Below the pieces are notes generated by a model that had not been told where the DNA came from, did not search any database, and saw only the letters and a list, made by a program, of their open reading frames with translations. From assembly GCA_030433055.1 (NCBI GenBank), contig JAUILJ010000438.1:1-6850 (forward strand): a stretch of 6,850 nucleotides of DNA, written 5' to 3'. Positions 1 to 5,188 of the stretch are shown here, in pieces (the stretch's first letter is position 1; each line of letters opens with the position of its first letter). Position numbers and translations under genes: made by a program. Origin of the DNA: Polyangia bacterium (lineage in GTDB: Bacteria > Myxococcota_A > Polyangia > Polyangiales > Polyangiaceae).

Positions 1-554
1 TGGGCATTGCCCTCGATCCGCATCTTGCCGGTCATCACCAGCTGCATCGGCTGGATTTTGCCCTCCTGCCAGTCGACGAAGTCGTTCATCTGGCAGCTCA
101 GCTTGCAGTCAGGGTTCTCCACCTTGGCCTCTTGGCTGCCTGGGGTGAGCGTCACGCGACGCGTGTCGTCGCCGTCGGCGATCACCAGGCTGACACTGCC
201 GGGGACTCCACGTACCTGATTGGCCCGAGTCTCATCGATGGTGATCGCCTTCAGCGCCATCACCTGATTCTCGGGCTTCTGGTCCTTCGCCTCTTGCTGA
301 CGCGCGCCCTCGACGAGCAGTGCCGCGAAGTCAGCGGTGTTGAGCGTGACCTGGATGATCACGTCCTCCCCCATCCCAGTATCGATCACGAGATCGCCAT
401 CCTTGAGCCGCAGGCTCCACTCCCCCGAGTCGGTGACGCGGAAGGTGATGCAGCCCGATGAGCTCTTGCCCGCCAGCGCCTCGCTGATTGCGGCGAAGCG
501 TGTGGGGACGTACTTGGTGAAGAATTCGCTGGGGGTCTCGGGAACGTCGGCCAT
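1..554 (-). CDS. SCP2-like sterol/lipid-carrier protein with two SCP2-type halves, partial (3' end off the left edge)
   Basis: The reading frame is open from ATG 554-552 to the window edge, giving 184 codons without a stop. An AGGAG ribosome site lies at 560-564, five bases before the ATG, which supports this start. Residues 152-184 carry the typical SCP2 ending: an alternating strand, the D-F pair (D158-F159), then GKIQPMQLVMTGKMRIEGN. SCP2 domains bind sterols, fatty acids or other hydrophobic ligands in a hydrophobic tunnel; no catalytic activity is expected. The first half (about residues 34-83) also reads as an SCP2 core: a strand around residues 35-40, W46, KDGDLVIDTG, then a D-F pair (D75-F76) and LLVEG. 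The protein therefore looks like an internal duplication. No signal peptide or membrane segment is visible, so it is probably cytoplasmic. It lies 75 bases downstream of the vWA lipoprotein gene on the same strand and may share its transcript. The ligand cannot be told from the sequence. Confidence 0.87.
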   Translation of the reverse strand, partial: MADVPETPSEFFTKYVPTRFAAISEALAGKSSSGCITFRVTDSGEWSLRLKDGDLVIDTGMGEDVIIQVTLNTADFAALLVEGARQQEAKDQKPENQVMALKAITIDETRANQVRGVPGSVSLVIADGDDTRRVTLTPGSQEAKVENPDCKLSCQMNDFVDWQEGKIQPMQLVMTGKMRIEGNA

Positions 555-629
555 GGCTACTCCTGTGTCTCGCCTTTTTTCCCATCGTCGTCGTGAGGTC
601 AAGCGAACCCTGCTTCGCCGTTCAGAGAG

Positions 630-1991
630 TCACTTCACGATGGTCTTGCAGCCCACCAGGATGTCTACCTGACTGCTGGCCGCGCCCTTCAGATCGCTGC
701 ATGCCTTGCCCAGCAACTCGACGTCTCCGTCAGCGTTGTAGTCCCAGCAGCCGTCGGCCTCGCAGCTATCGCCGCTGTCGGAGCGGCGCGGGACTGATCC
801 TGCGCTGCCATCGAGGGTGATGTTCACGTTGACCTCCCCGGGGTCGAGCGTTTCTCCGACGGGAGGATCTGGCAGCGCAAAGGTGCAACCGAGGGCCCGG
901 CCTCGGATGTCGGAGATGGCCTGCGCCAGCTCGTTGATAGAGAAATTGCCTTGGGTCATGTCGAAGTGACACGGCACGCTGGGGTCTGCGCCGGCCTGCG
1001 AAAAGGTCCGGCCGTCGCAGTCCGTGGGTACGTAGTCAGGCGCCCCTGAGTACGCGTAGGAACTCAGCGCCAGGCGCATCGAGTAGGGCGCGGCGTCGAT
1101 CCCTCCAGACGATCCACCGTTGGTGTTCGAGCCCGGCACGCCCACGATGAACGTATCCACGGGGGCGGTGGTATCCGTCCGCCCAGCGTTGAGCAACGTA
1201 TTGATCGAGTCGGGGTACTCCCAGTCCTGGCAACCATTGGCATCGGTGTAGCCTCCGCGGGCGCTGACCGACGCGCAGCCGAAGCCACCATCCGTGATGT
1301 AGATCAAGATGCGTTTGCCGTTGATCGAGGTCTGTCGCAGCGAGTTGATGGCCACGCGGAGTGCCTCGTAGCCCGGGCTCGCGTCCGCAGCCCCGGTGTC
1401 GGGGTTGTTGTTGACGAGCCACTGATAGATCGCGGCCCGCGAGCCCGTCCCGGAGTTCGACTTGTTCTTGTCAGTCGGGCCGATTGGGACCTGGGGCAGC
1501 GCGCTCACTCCGCAAGCAACCGGCAGGTTGAGCAGGCACGCCGGCCCGGTCACGACGCCCGATGGATACGCCAAGAGGCCCAGAGAGAGATCGTCGAATG
1601 CATCGTTATCGATAGCCTGAACGATGGCCTGCTGCGCCGTCGGCCACTTGCTGTTCGTGGTCATGCTGCGACTGCGGTCGAGCACGACGAGCATTGCCGC
1701 AGGGATCTGATGAGCCTCTGCCGTGAACCTCCCGCATGAAGCGTCCGGGTCGAGGCCTCCCGTGCCCCCTCCGGCGTCTGTGGCACCGAATCCGCCGTTG
1801 CCTGCGCTGCCACCAGAGGCGCCGGTTCCGCCGTTGCCTGCGCTGCCACCGCTCCCGTTGCCGCTGCTGCCGTCGCTCGCCGAGCACGCCACCGCGAGCC
1901 CCGCCAGGGACACCGCTACCAGACCAAAGCCAGTCCGCAGCGCGCGGCACACTCCACCCGCGCTGGGTCTTCCGAGCCTACGATTATCCAC
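630..1991 (-). CDS. vWA-domain lipoprotein (von Willebrand factor type A) with Gly-rich linker
   Basis: A 453-residue protein starts at GTG 1991-1989; the GGAGGT ribosome site at 1997-2002 fixes this start although the frame stays open much further upstream. A basic N-terminus (RRLGR, RALR) and a hydrophobic stretch (residues 20-35) end in AVAC, a plausible but non-classical lipobox with Cys36 as the lipidated residue. A Gly/Ser/Asn linker (37-80) contains duplicated GGSAGNGG blocks. The vWA domain begins near residue 97: LVVLDRSRSM gives the metal-binding DxSxS set (D105, S107, S109), DASPGYEAL near 203-211 fits the region of the MIDAS threonine, here replaced by serine, and IYITDG (D234) fits the later MIDAS aspartate. 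The C-terminal 100 residues carry cysteines and a Pro-rich strand region that I cannot assign. vWA domains bind protein partners through a divalent metal, so an envelope adhesion or scaffold role is likely but inferred. An alternative start at GTG 1952 gives a more usual 23-residue signal but lacks a spaced ribosome site. Confidence 0.94.
   Translation of the reverse strand: MDNRRLGRPSAGGVCRALRTGFGLVAVSLAGLAVACSASDGSSGNGSGGSAGNGGTGASGGSAGNGGFGATDAGGGTGGLDPDASCGRFTAEAHQIPAAMLVVLDRSRSMTTNSKWPTAQQAIVQAIDNDAFDDLSLGLLAYPSGVVTGPACLLNLPVACGVSALPQVPIGPTDKNKSNSGTGSRAAIYQWLVNNNPDTGAADASPGYEALRVAINSLRQTSINGKRILIYITDGGFGCASVSARGGYTDANGCQDWEYPDSINTLLNAGRTDTTAPVDTFIVGVPGSNTNGGSSGGIDAAPYSMRLALSSYAYSGAPDYVPTDCDGRTFSQAGADPSVPCHFDMTQGNFSINELAQAISDIRGRALGCTFALPDPPVGETLDPGEVNVNITLDGSAGSVPRRSDSGDSCEADGCWDYNADGDVELLGKACSDLKGAASSQVDILVGCKTIVK
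1791..1850 (-). repeat. 24-bp perfect direct repeat, 36-bp period, encoding the Gly-rich linker of the vWA lipoprotein
   Basis: Positions 1791-1814 and 1827-1850 are identical over 24 bases and 36 bases apart, so the unit is 12 codons and keeps frame. Each encodes GGSAGNGG. A degenerate third copy may follow at 1855-1872 (ccgttgcc then gctgctgcc). The repeat explains the linker by in-frame duplication, and copy number could vary between strains. Confidence 0.9.
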
Positions 1992-1996
1992 GGCAC

Positions 1997-2002
1997 ACCT
2001 CC
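1997..2002 (-). promoter_or_regulatory. Ribosome binding site of the vWA lipoprotein gene
   Basis: Read on the minus strand the bases are GGAGGT, a six-base match to the anti-Shine-Dalgarno complement, five bases before GTG 1991. It decides the start: the frame is open for another 183 codons upstream, but those run antisense through the membrane-protein gene. Confidence 0.85.
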
Positions 2003-2031
2003 GACGCGGCCTGCACCTCAGCGCCGCTCCC

Positions 2032-2063
2032 CAAAACAAGCGCCAGCTCGGCGCAAAACAAGC
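2032..2063. repeat. Direct repeat CAAAACAAGC x2, 22-bp period
   Basis: Two perfect 10-base copies start at 2032 and 2054. The 22-base spacing is close to two helical turns, as expected for two operator half-sites on the same DNA face. They lie 30 to 65 bases upstream of the vWA ribosome site, where a leftward promoter would be. A-tracts like these are rare in this GC-rich background. Function is not shown. Confidence 0.5.
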
Positions 2064-2069
2064 AACCGG

Positions 2070-2103
2070 CGCGCCCCTGGAGGCGCGAACCAACGATGGT
2101 TGG
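2070..2103. repeat. Two adjacent small inverted repeats
   Basis: CGCGCC (2070-2075) pairs with GGCGCG (2082-2087) around a six-base loop; two bases later CCAAC (2090-2094) pairs with GTTGG (2099-2103) around GATG. They could be operators or RNA hairpins in the leader of either divergent transcript. Short GC-rich inverted repeats also arise by chance. Confidence 0.35.
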
Positions 2104-2180
2104 ATGGTAGCATTGGATGCGTCGGCTTCGCGGCCGCGAGTTGAATCACCCACCACCACGACGAAGCCGCGCGTATCCCG

Positions 2181-2708
2181 GTGACCCCGCAAACCCATAC
2201 AGAAACGCCCGAGTGCGAGGAAGAACTCTCGGGGCCGGCAGAGCAGAATGCACCAGGCAAGCCATCGCTCTGGCTGCGCCTCCGCTGGTTCGGGGAGCGC
2301 TACATGCTGGCGCATCTGAGCGCGTATCCGGTGGGCGTCATCAGCGCAATGGCCGCCATCCCCCTCGCGCTGATGGTCCGGGGGGAGGAAGTGAAGCAGG
2401 CAACCGCGAGCGGCGCCCACTCCGAGCTGCTGCAGCAGGTCGCGCAAGATCTTCAGCTCGACGCGCTGGCAGCGGCGCAGATGGAAATCGTGATGGAGTT
2501 CGTTCTGGCCTGCGCCCTGGCGACCCTCATCGTTCCCCACCTCACGGCGTTGCCCTGGGCCTGGGCAGCCTCCACCCGGCGGGGCGCGGAACCGCGCGAC
2601 CCCAAGCTCGCGCAGCGGCTCAAGTGGTTCATTGGGAGCATGCTGGCGCTCGCTGCGCTGTGGGTGATCTTGGGCGCGATTGGCTGGATCTGGCTGATGA
2701 CGCTATGA
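2181..2708 (+). CDS. Hypothetical three-helix inner-membrane protein
   Basis: The 175-residue product matches no family I recognise. Three hydrophobic segments are visible: about 48-66 (AYPVGVISAMAAIPLALMV), 103-124 and 149-173; the last is Trp-rich and ends two residues from the C-terminus. Between TM1 and TM2 is a 36-residue mostly helical loop rich in Gln, Leu and Ala (residues 67-102), and between TM2 and TM3 a basic loop (STRRG, RDPKLAQRLK) that the positive-inside rule places in the cytoplasm. The N-terminus (1-30) is polar and acidic. GTG 2181 is the only start that keeps this N-terminus but lacks a good ribosome site; ATG 2304 (residue 42) has GGGGAG at 2292-2297, six bases upstream, and would give a 134-residue protein that keeps all three segments. 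The stop lies 37 bases before the next gene, so the two may form an operon. Confidence 0.78.
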   Translation: MTPQTHTETPECEEELSGPAEQNAPGKPSLWLRLRWFGERYMLAHLSAYPVGVISAMAAIPLALMVRGEEVKQATASGAHSELLQQVAQDLQLDALAAAQMEIVMEFVLACALATLIVPHLTALPWAWAASTRRGAEPRDPKLAQRLKWFIGSMLALAALWVILGAIGWIWLMTL

Positions 2709-2745
2709 ACTCCTCCAACCCACCCCGCATCCAACCCCCGTATTC

Positions 2746-3528
2746 ATGCTGCCTCCGACTTCCCGCTGGTTGATCCGCTTCAGCCTCTTCTCATTGGCGC
2801 TCCCAGCGTGTGGCGGTGGCTCCACGGAGCAACCCGAGGCGGACGCTGGTGTGCCAGCCGTCATCCTGGATGGTGGTGGAGGCGTCGAGGATCCGCCGGA
2901 CGGGCCAACGCTGTGCGGCAGCGGAGACTGCAACTACCAGACGAACAGTGGCTGCGGCGCGACCCAGGCATGTCGCCCGGCGCTGGAAGGTGGTGAGGCC
3001 GTGGCTCGCTGCGGCGCGAGCGGGAGCAAGTCGGCTGGCGAAGACTGCACGACGTCCAGTGAATGTGTCGCCGGCACCCTGTGCGCTGCGGGCCAGTGCC
3101 GCACGCAATGCTGTGGCGGTGACTGGACGGCCTGTCCTTCCGGTGAGAGCTGCATCCGGCAATATCAGCTGGGACTACCCGATGGGAGCGCCATTGAGGC
3201 GAACCTGGACCTGTGTTTCCCTGTGGGAACTTGCAGCGTGCTGGACTCGAACAGCTGCAGCGAAGCACCCGGCCGCACCTGTCAGCTCGTCGACCCAACG
3301 GGGAAACAGGCTTGTGCACCGGAGGGCAGCGCGACCACCGGCGCGAAGTGCAGCAAGCAAGAGCCGTGTGTGGCTGGCCATGCCTGCGTTGGCGGTCGCT
3401 GCACGCCGCTATGCCACGCCGTGGAGCTCGCTCCTGATCAACCGCGGCCCTGCGCCGATCCAGAGCAGACCTGTGTGCACTTCGATCGGGATCCCCCCGA
3501 CGTCGGTGAATGCACGCTGGTCGACTGA
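2746..3528 (+). CDS. Cysteine-rich lipoprotein with a duplicated 12-Cys module
   Basis: The 260-residue product starts with a short basic and hydrophobic signal ending in LPAC (Cys22), a lipoprotein cleavage site. An acidic Gly/Pro linker (23-55) follows, then a region with 26 cysteines, an even number that could form 13 disulfides in the periplasm or at the surface. Two modules are visible: cysteines 62 to 157 and 163 to 256. Their cores, C101-x5-C-x5-C-x4-C-x3-C122 and C202 to C223, have identical spacing and lie exactly 101 residues apart; both contain CVAG and a G-x-C before the last pair. Myxobacteria encode many secreted lipoproteins of this kind with unknown roles; I recognise no catalytic motif. 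ATG 2746 is the first start after an in-frame stop at 2698-2700 and gives a complete signal, but no ribosome site precedes it: 2709-2745 has only two G in 37 bases. It lies 37 bases after the membrane-protein gene. Confidence 0.91.
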   Translation: MLPPTSRWLIRFSLFSLALPACGGGSTEQPEADAGVPAVILDGGGGVEDPPDGPTLCGSGDCNYQTNSGCGATQACRPALEGGEAVARCGASGSKSAGEDCTTSSECVAGTLCAAGQCRTQCCGGDWTACPSGESCIRQYQLGLPDGSAIEANLDLCFPVGTCSVLDSNSCSEAPGRTCQLVDPTGKQACAPEGSATTGAKCSKQEPCVAGHACVGGRCTPLCHAVELAPDQPRPCADPEQTCVHFDRDPPDVGECTLVD

Positions 3529-3541
3529 GTCACTCGACCAG
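3517..3541 (+). terminator. Hairpin spanning the stop codon of the Cys-rich lipoprotein gene
   Basis: CTGGTCGA (3517-3524) is the exact reverse complement of TCGACCAG (3534-3541), an eight-base stem around a nine-base loop that contains the TGA stop (3526-3528). The loop is itself nearly symmetric (TGA-G-TCA). There is no T-run after it, so it is not a classical intrinsic terminator. It sits in the 112-base gap between convergent genes and could end transcription from either side or stabilise the 3' end. Confidence 0.4.
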
Positions 3542-3640
3542 GTGACCTACGGTCCTCGCGTCGCGTCGCGACCTTGTCCAACGCGCCGCGAATCAGCGCT
3601 TCACGTCGCGAGGGATCAAGCGTGGCCGCGCAGGGCGACC
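3529..3640. other. Intergenic gap between convergent genes
   Basis: The gap holds the right arm of the stop-codon hairpin, three tandem TCGCG units (3556-3570) and a 7-base inverted pair CCTCGCG (3554-3560)/CGCGAGG (3607-3613). The TCGCG block can also fold on itself: GTCGC (3560-3564) with GCGAC (3568-3572). No T-run and no open frame with a ribosome site are seen. These may contribute to termination of the leftward PilZ transcript, but that is inference. Confidence 0.4.
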
Positions 3641-3964
3641 TCAGTGGGACTGCTTCATCAGCTGCGTGATCGCGTGCGTGTCTCTTGCCCCGAGGAAACC
3701 GAACTGGACCCCAAAGCCTGAAGACGTCGACCAGCGCACCACCGCGGGCAGGCGAGACTCCGCTTCCATGCCCGGAAGCTTCAAGCTGATCTCCACGGAG
3801 TCGCCGAACTTGGCTGTGGCGGCGCATTCGATGAACATGCCACCGGGACCGATATCCTTCGCGGTGCCCTCGACGGTGCCCTCGCCACCCGTGAGGGTGA
3901 GGCTGACGTAAAGGTTACAGGGAGCTCTGGGGTGCTTGCGCTTGTCGTCCACGGTTGTGCTCAT
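3641..3964 (-). CDS. PilZ-domain protein (probable c-di-GMP receptor)
   Basis: A 107-residue single-domain protein starts at ATG 3964-3962, with AGGGGG at 3970-3975 five bases upstream. The domain fills the chain. The first c-di-GMP motif RxxxR is seen as RKHPR (R9, R13). The second, normally [D/N]xSxxG, is D37-I-G-P-G-G42, with Gly in place of Ser; this DIGPGGMF form is common in stand-alone myxobacterial PilZ proteins. Later strands read VVRW and FGVQFGFLG, as in the family. PilZ proteins bind cyclic di-GMP and pass the signal to motility, exopolysaccharide or gene-expression targets by protein contact. The Ser to Gly change may weaken or abolish ligand binding, which the sequence cannot decide. 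No signal peptide or membrane segment, so cytoplasmic. It is transcribed away from the TPR/mfd genes, with no obvious partner next to it. Confidence 0.94.
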   Translation of the reverse strand: MSTTVDDKRKHPRAPCNLYVSLTLTGGEGTVEGTAKDIGPGGMFIECAATAKFGDSVEISLKLPGMEAESRLPAVVRWSTSSGFGVQFGFLGARDTHAITQLMKQSH

Positions 3965-4153
3965 TGTCGCCCCCTAGGCCCTGCGAGCAACAACAATGTC
4001 AGGAAGTTACCGGAAGCGGGGCTTTCACAGTGTAAGTGCGACGAAGTCGTCGAGGGTACCGGCTCGGTCAGCTGGAGGCGCGACTCACCCCCGCCAAGAA
4101 TCCCAATCGCGCCCCTGACGCAAGCATGGAGCCTGCTAGCCAGTACCCGCTCG
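3965..4153. promoter_or_regulatory. Divergent intergenic region between the PilZ and TPR genes
   Basis: The 189 bases hold the PilZ ribosome site (3970-3975) and must carry promoters for both directions. A GGAAG direct repeat (4002-4006, 4012-4016) and a small hairpin CGAC-gaa-GTCG (4039-4049) are visible. No convincing -35/-10 pair was found. The frame of the rightward gene is open back to 3932, but the translation there (Pro/Ser-rich, no ribosome site, overlapping the PilZ start) does not look like protein. Confidence 0.4.
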
Positions 4154-5113
4154 ATGTCCGATGCTTCGGGTGAGTTGGGAACGAAACACCCGGAGCAGCA
4201 GGAACAACCGCGCTCGGCCGTGCCGAAACGGACCGCTCTCGCGCGGCACCTCGAGGGCTGGCAAGTCGGTGCCATTCTCGTCTTGACTGCGTTGGTGTCA
4301 GCGCTGATCGCCGTCCCTCGACCGGTACCGCCTGATCACGTTCCGTTACCGCGGGTCGACGCGAACGACCTCAGGGAGGATCTGCACGCCGAACACGCCC
4401 TGGCCACGCAAGCGCGCGCCGCAGGGCTGAGCTTCGAGGCCCGAACCGTGGGCGAGTACCTACGAAAACTCGGAAAGGCGGAGTACACCTCCCGTGGCAT
4501 GCCTGCCGCCGGGCTCGCCGATCGGCTCGCGGATCTGCGAGGGTCGGTGGGCGGCTTTCGACGCGCTCGAGGTCAGTCCGCCGACCTAGAGCTGTTGCGC
4601 CTGCGGGCGGTTCAGGCGGAGCTGTTCGTCGCGGCGCTGCGAGGTCGCGGACCCAAAGCCGACGTGGAGGAGCTCGGCGGTTCGTTCGAGAGCGCAACCG
4701 CTCACGCCCCCTGGTATGCCGAGGGCCGCTTCGTGGGCACGGACACGGAGGCGATGATGCTGTTCAAGGCGCGCTGGAACAACGTCGCTCAGCTGGAGCA
4801 GGAGACTCAGTTCGCGCTGCATCCGAACGAGTGGCTCGCGCTGCTGCGCTTCCTGCTCGAGCACCCCGAAGGCTCTGATCCGCGGTCGAGAGCGCGTAAC
4901 CAACTCGCAACCCTCGACGTCGTGGGGAAGCGACAGCCTGACTATCCCATCGCCTTCGCGAAAGGCACGGTGCTGTATCGCGATGGCAACTACGGCCTGG
5001 CGGCGGTCGCCTTTGCCGAGCACCTGGAGGCGCACCCGTCTGGGGAGTGGAGCTTGCGCGCTCGCAACCACCTGCTGGCGGCGAGACAGCGACGTACCGA
5101 ACAGGGCAACTAG
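4154..5113 (+). CDS. Membrane-anchored protein with TPR-like C-terminus
   Basis: From ATG 4154 the product has 319 residues. A polar N-terminus (1-35) precedes one hydrophobic segment (W36 to V54: VGAILVLTALVSALIAV), so a single-pass anchor with a large domain in the periplasm is likely; the basic residues before it (KR, R31) support that direction. Most of the remainder is helical and Ala/Leu/Arg-rich. The last 55 residues (AFAKGTVLYRDGNYGLAAVAF, then EHLEAHP) fit one tetratricopeptide repeat, with the Leu-Tyr, Gly-x-Tyr and Ala-x-x-x-F positions typical of the motif; earlier repeats are too diverged to place. TPR domains dock partner proteins. The start is weakly supported because no ribosome site is seen; GTG 4220 is a possible later start that still keeps the anchor. 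The stop is 75 bases before mfd on the same strand, so co-transcription is possible. I do not recognise the family. Confidence 0.85.
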   Translation: MSDASGELGTKHPEQQEQPRSAVPKRTALARHLEGWQVGAILVLTALVSALIAVPRPVPPDHVPLPRVDANDLREDLHAEHALATQARAAGLSFEARTVGEYLRKLGKAEYTSRGMPAAGLADRLADLRGSVGGFRRARGQSADLELLRLRAVQAELFVAALRGRGPKADVEELGGSFESATAHAPWYAEGRFVGTDTEAMMLFKARWNNVAQLEQETQFALHPNEWLALLRFLLEHPEGSDPRSRARNQLATLDVVGKRQPDYPIAFAKGTVLYRDGNYGLAAVAFAEHLEAHPSGEWSLRARNHLLAARQRRTEQGN

Positions 5114-5156
5114 CCCGCCCGTTGACGAACTTCTACCGACGATTGAAACGACAAGC

Positions 5157-5178
5157 CGCCCCAAGCTGCTATGGGGTG
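5157..5178 (+). promoter_or_regulatory. Possible RNA hairpin covering the mfd ribosome site
   Basis: C5157, G5158 and CCCCA (5159-5163) can pair with TGGGG (5172-5176), T5177 and G5178: seven pairs including one G-U, with an eight-base loop. The right arm is GGGGTG, the only Shine-Dalgarno-like run before GTG 5189, about ten bases away. If it forms in the mRNA it would mask translation of mfd. Function is speculative. Confidence 0.3.
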
Positions 5179-5188
5179 AAGCCCGATC

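Larger units (their letters stand above)
1992..2180. promoter_or_regulatory. Divergent intergenic region with clustered direct and inverted repeats
   Basis: This 189-base region separates the vWA gene (leftward) from the membrane-protein gene (rightward) and must hold the promoters of both. I see no clear -35/-10 pair in either direction. It holds a 10-base direct repeat CAAAACAAGC (2032-2041, 2054-2063; 22-base period), an inverted repeat CGCGCC/GGCGCG (2070-2087), a second one CCAAC/GTTGG (2090-2103), a 12-base palindrome TCGCGGCCGCGA (2128-2139), and an 8-base inverted pair CGGCTTCG (2123-2130)/CGAAGCCG (2162-2169). The promoter role is inferred from the divergent layout. Confidence 0.5.

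Noticed and set aside
566..629. TTGACC followed by an A-run before the SCP2 gene as a promoter
   Set aside because: The -10 position is AAAAAG, a poor match; read-through from the vWA gene is equally likely.
2030..2070. Sigma-54-like promoter on the minus strand (GG then GC near the TTGTTTTG repeats)
   Set aside because: The GG to GC spacing is 11 rather than the required 10 bases, and the flanking bases match the consensus poorly.
2128..2139. 12-base palindrome containing a NotI site as a special element
   Set aside because: All-GC-centred palindromes of this size are expected now and then in DNA of this composition; kept only as part of the intergenic description.
1992..2540. Upstream extension of the vWA frame to 2540 on the minus strand
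   Set aside because: The extra 183 codons read as low-complexity Arg/Ala/Gly antisense to the membrane-protein gene, and a strong ribosome site with GTG and a signal peptide begins at 1991.
2810..3721. Long plus-strand frame overlapping the Cys-rich lipoprotein gene and running into the PilZ gene
   Set aside because: Arg/Ala-rich shadow typical of GC-rich DNA; no signal, motif or ribosome site, and it would overlap two well-supported genes.
3932..4153. N-terminal extension of the TPR protein back to 3932
   Set aside because: It would overlap the PilZ start and its ribosome site, and its translation is Pro/Ser/Cys-mixed without a ribosome site.
5122..5150. TTGACG at 5122-5127 as a -35 box for mfd
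   Set aside because: At 17-base spacing the -10 position reads GAAACG, which does not resemble TATAAT.
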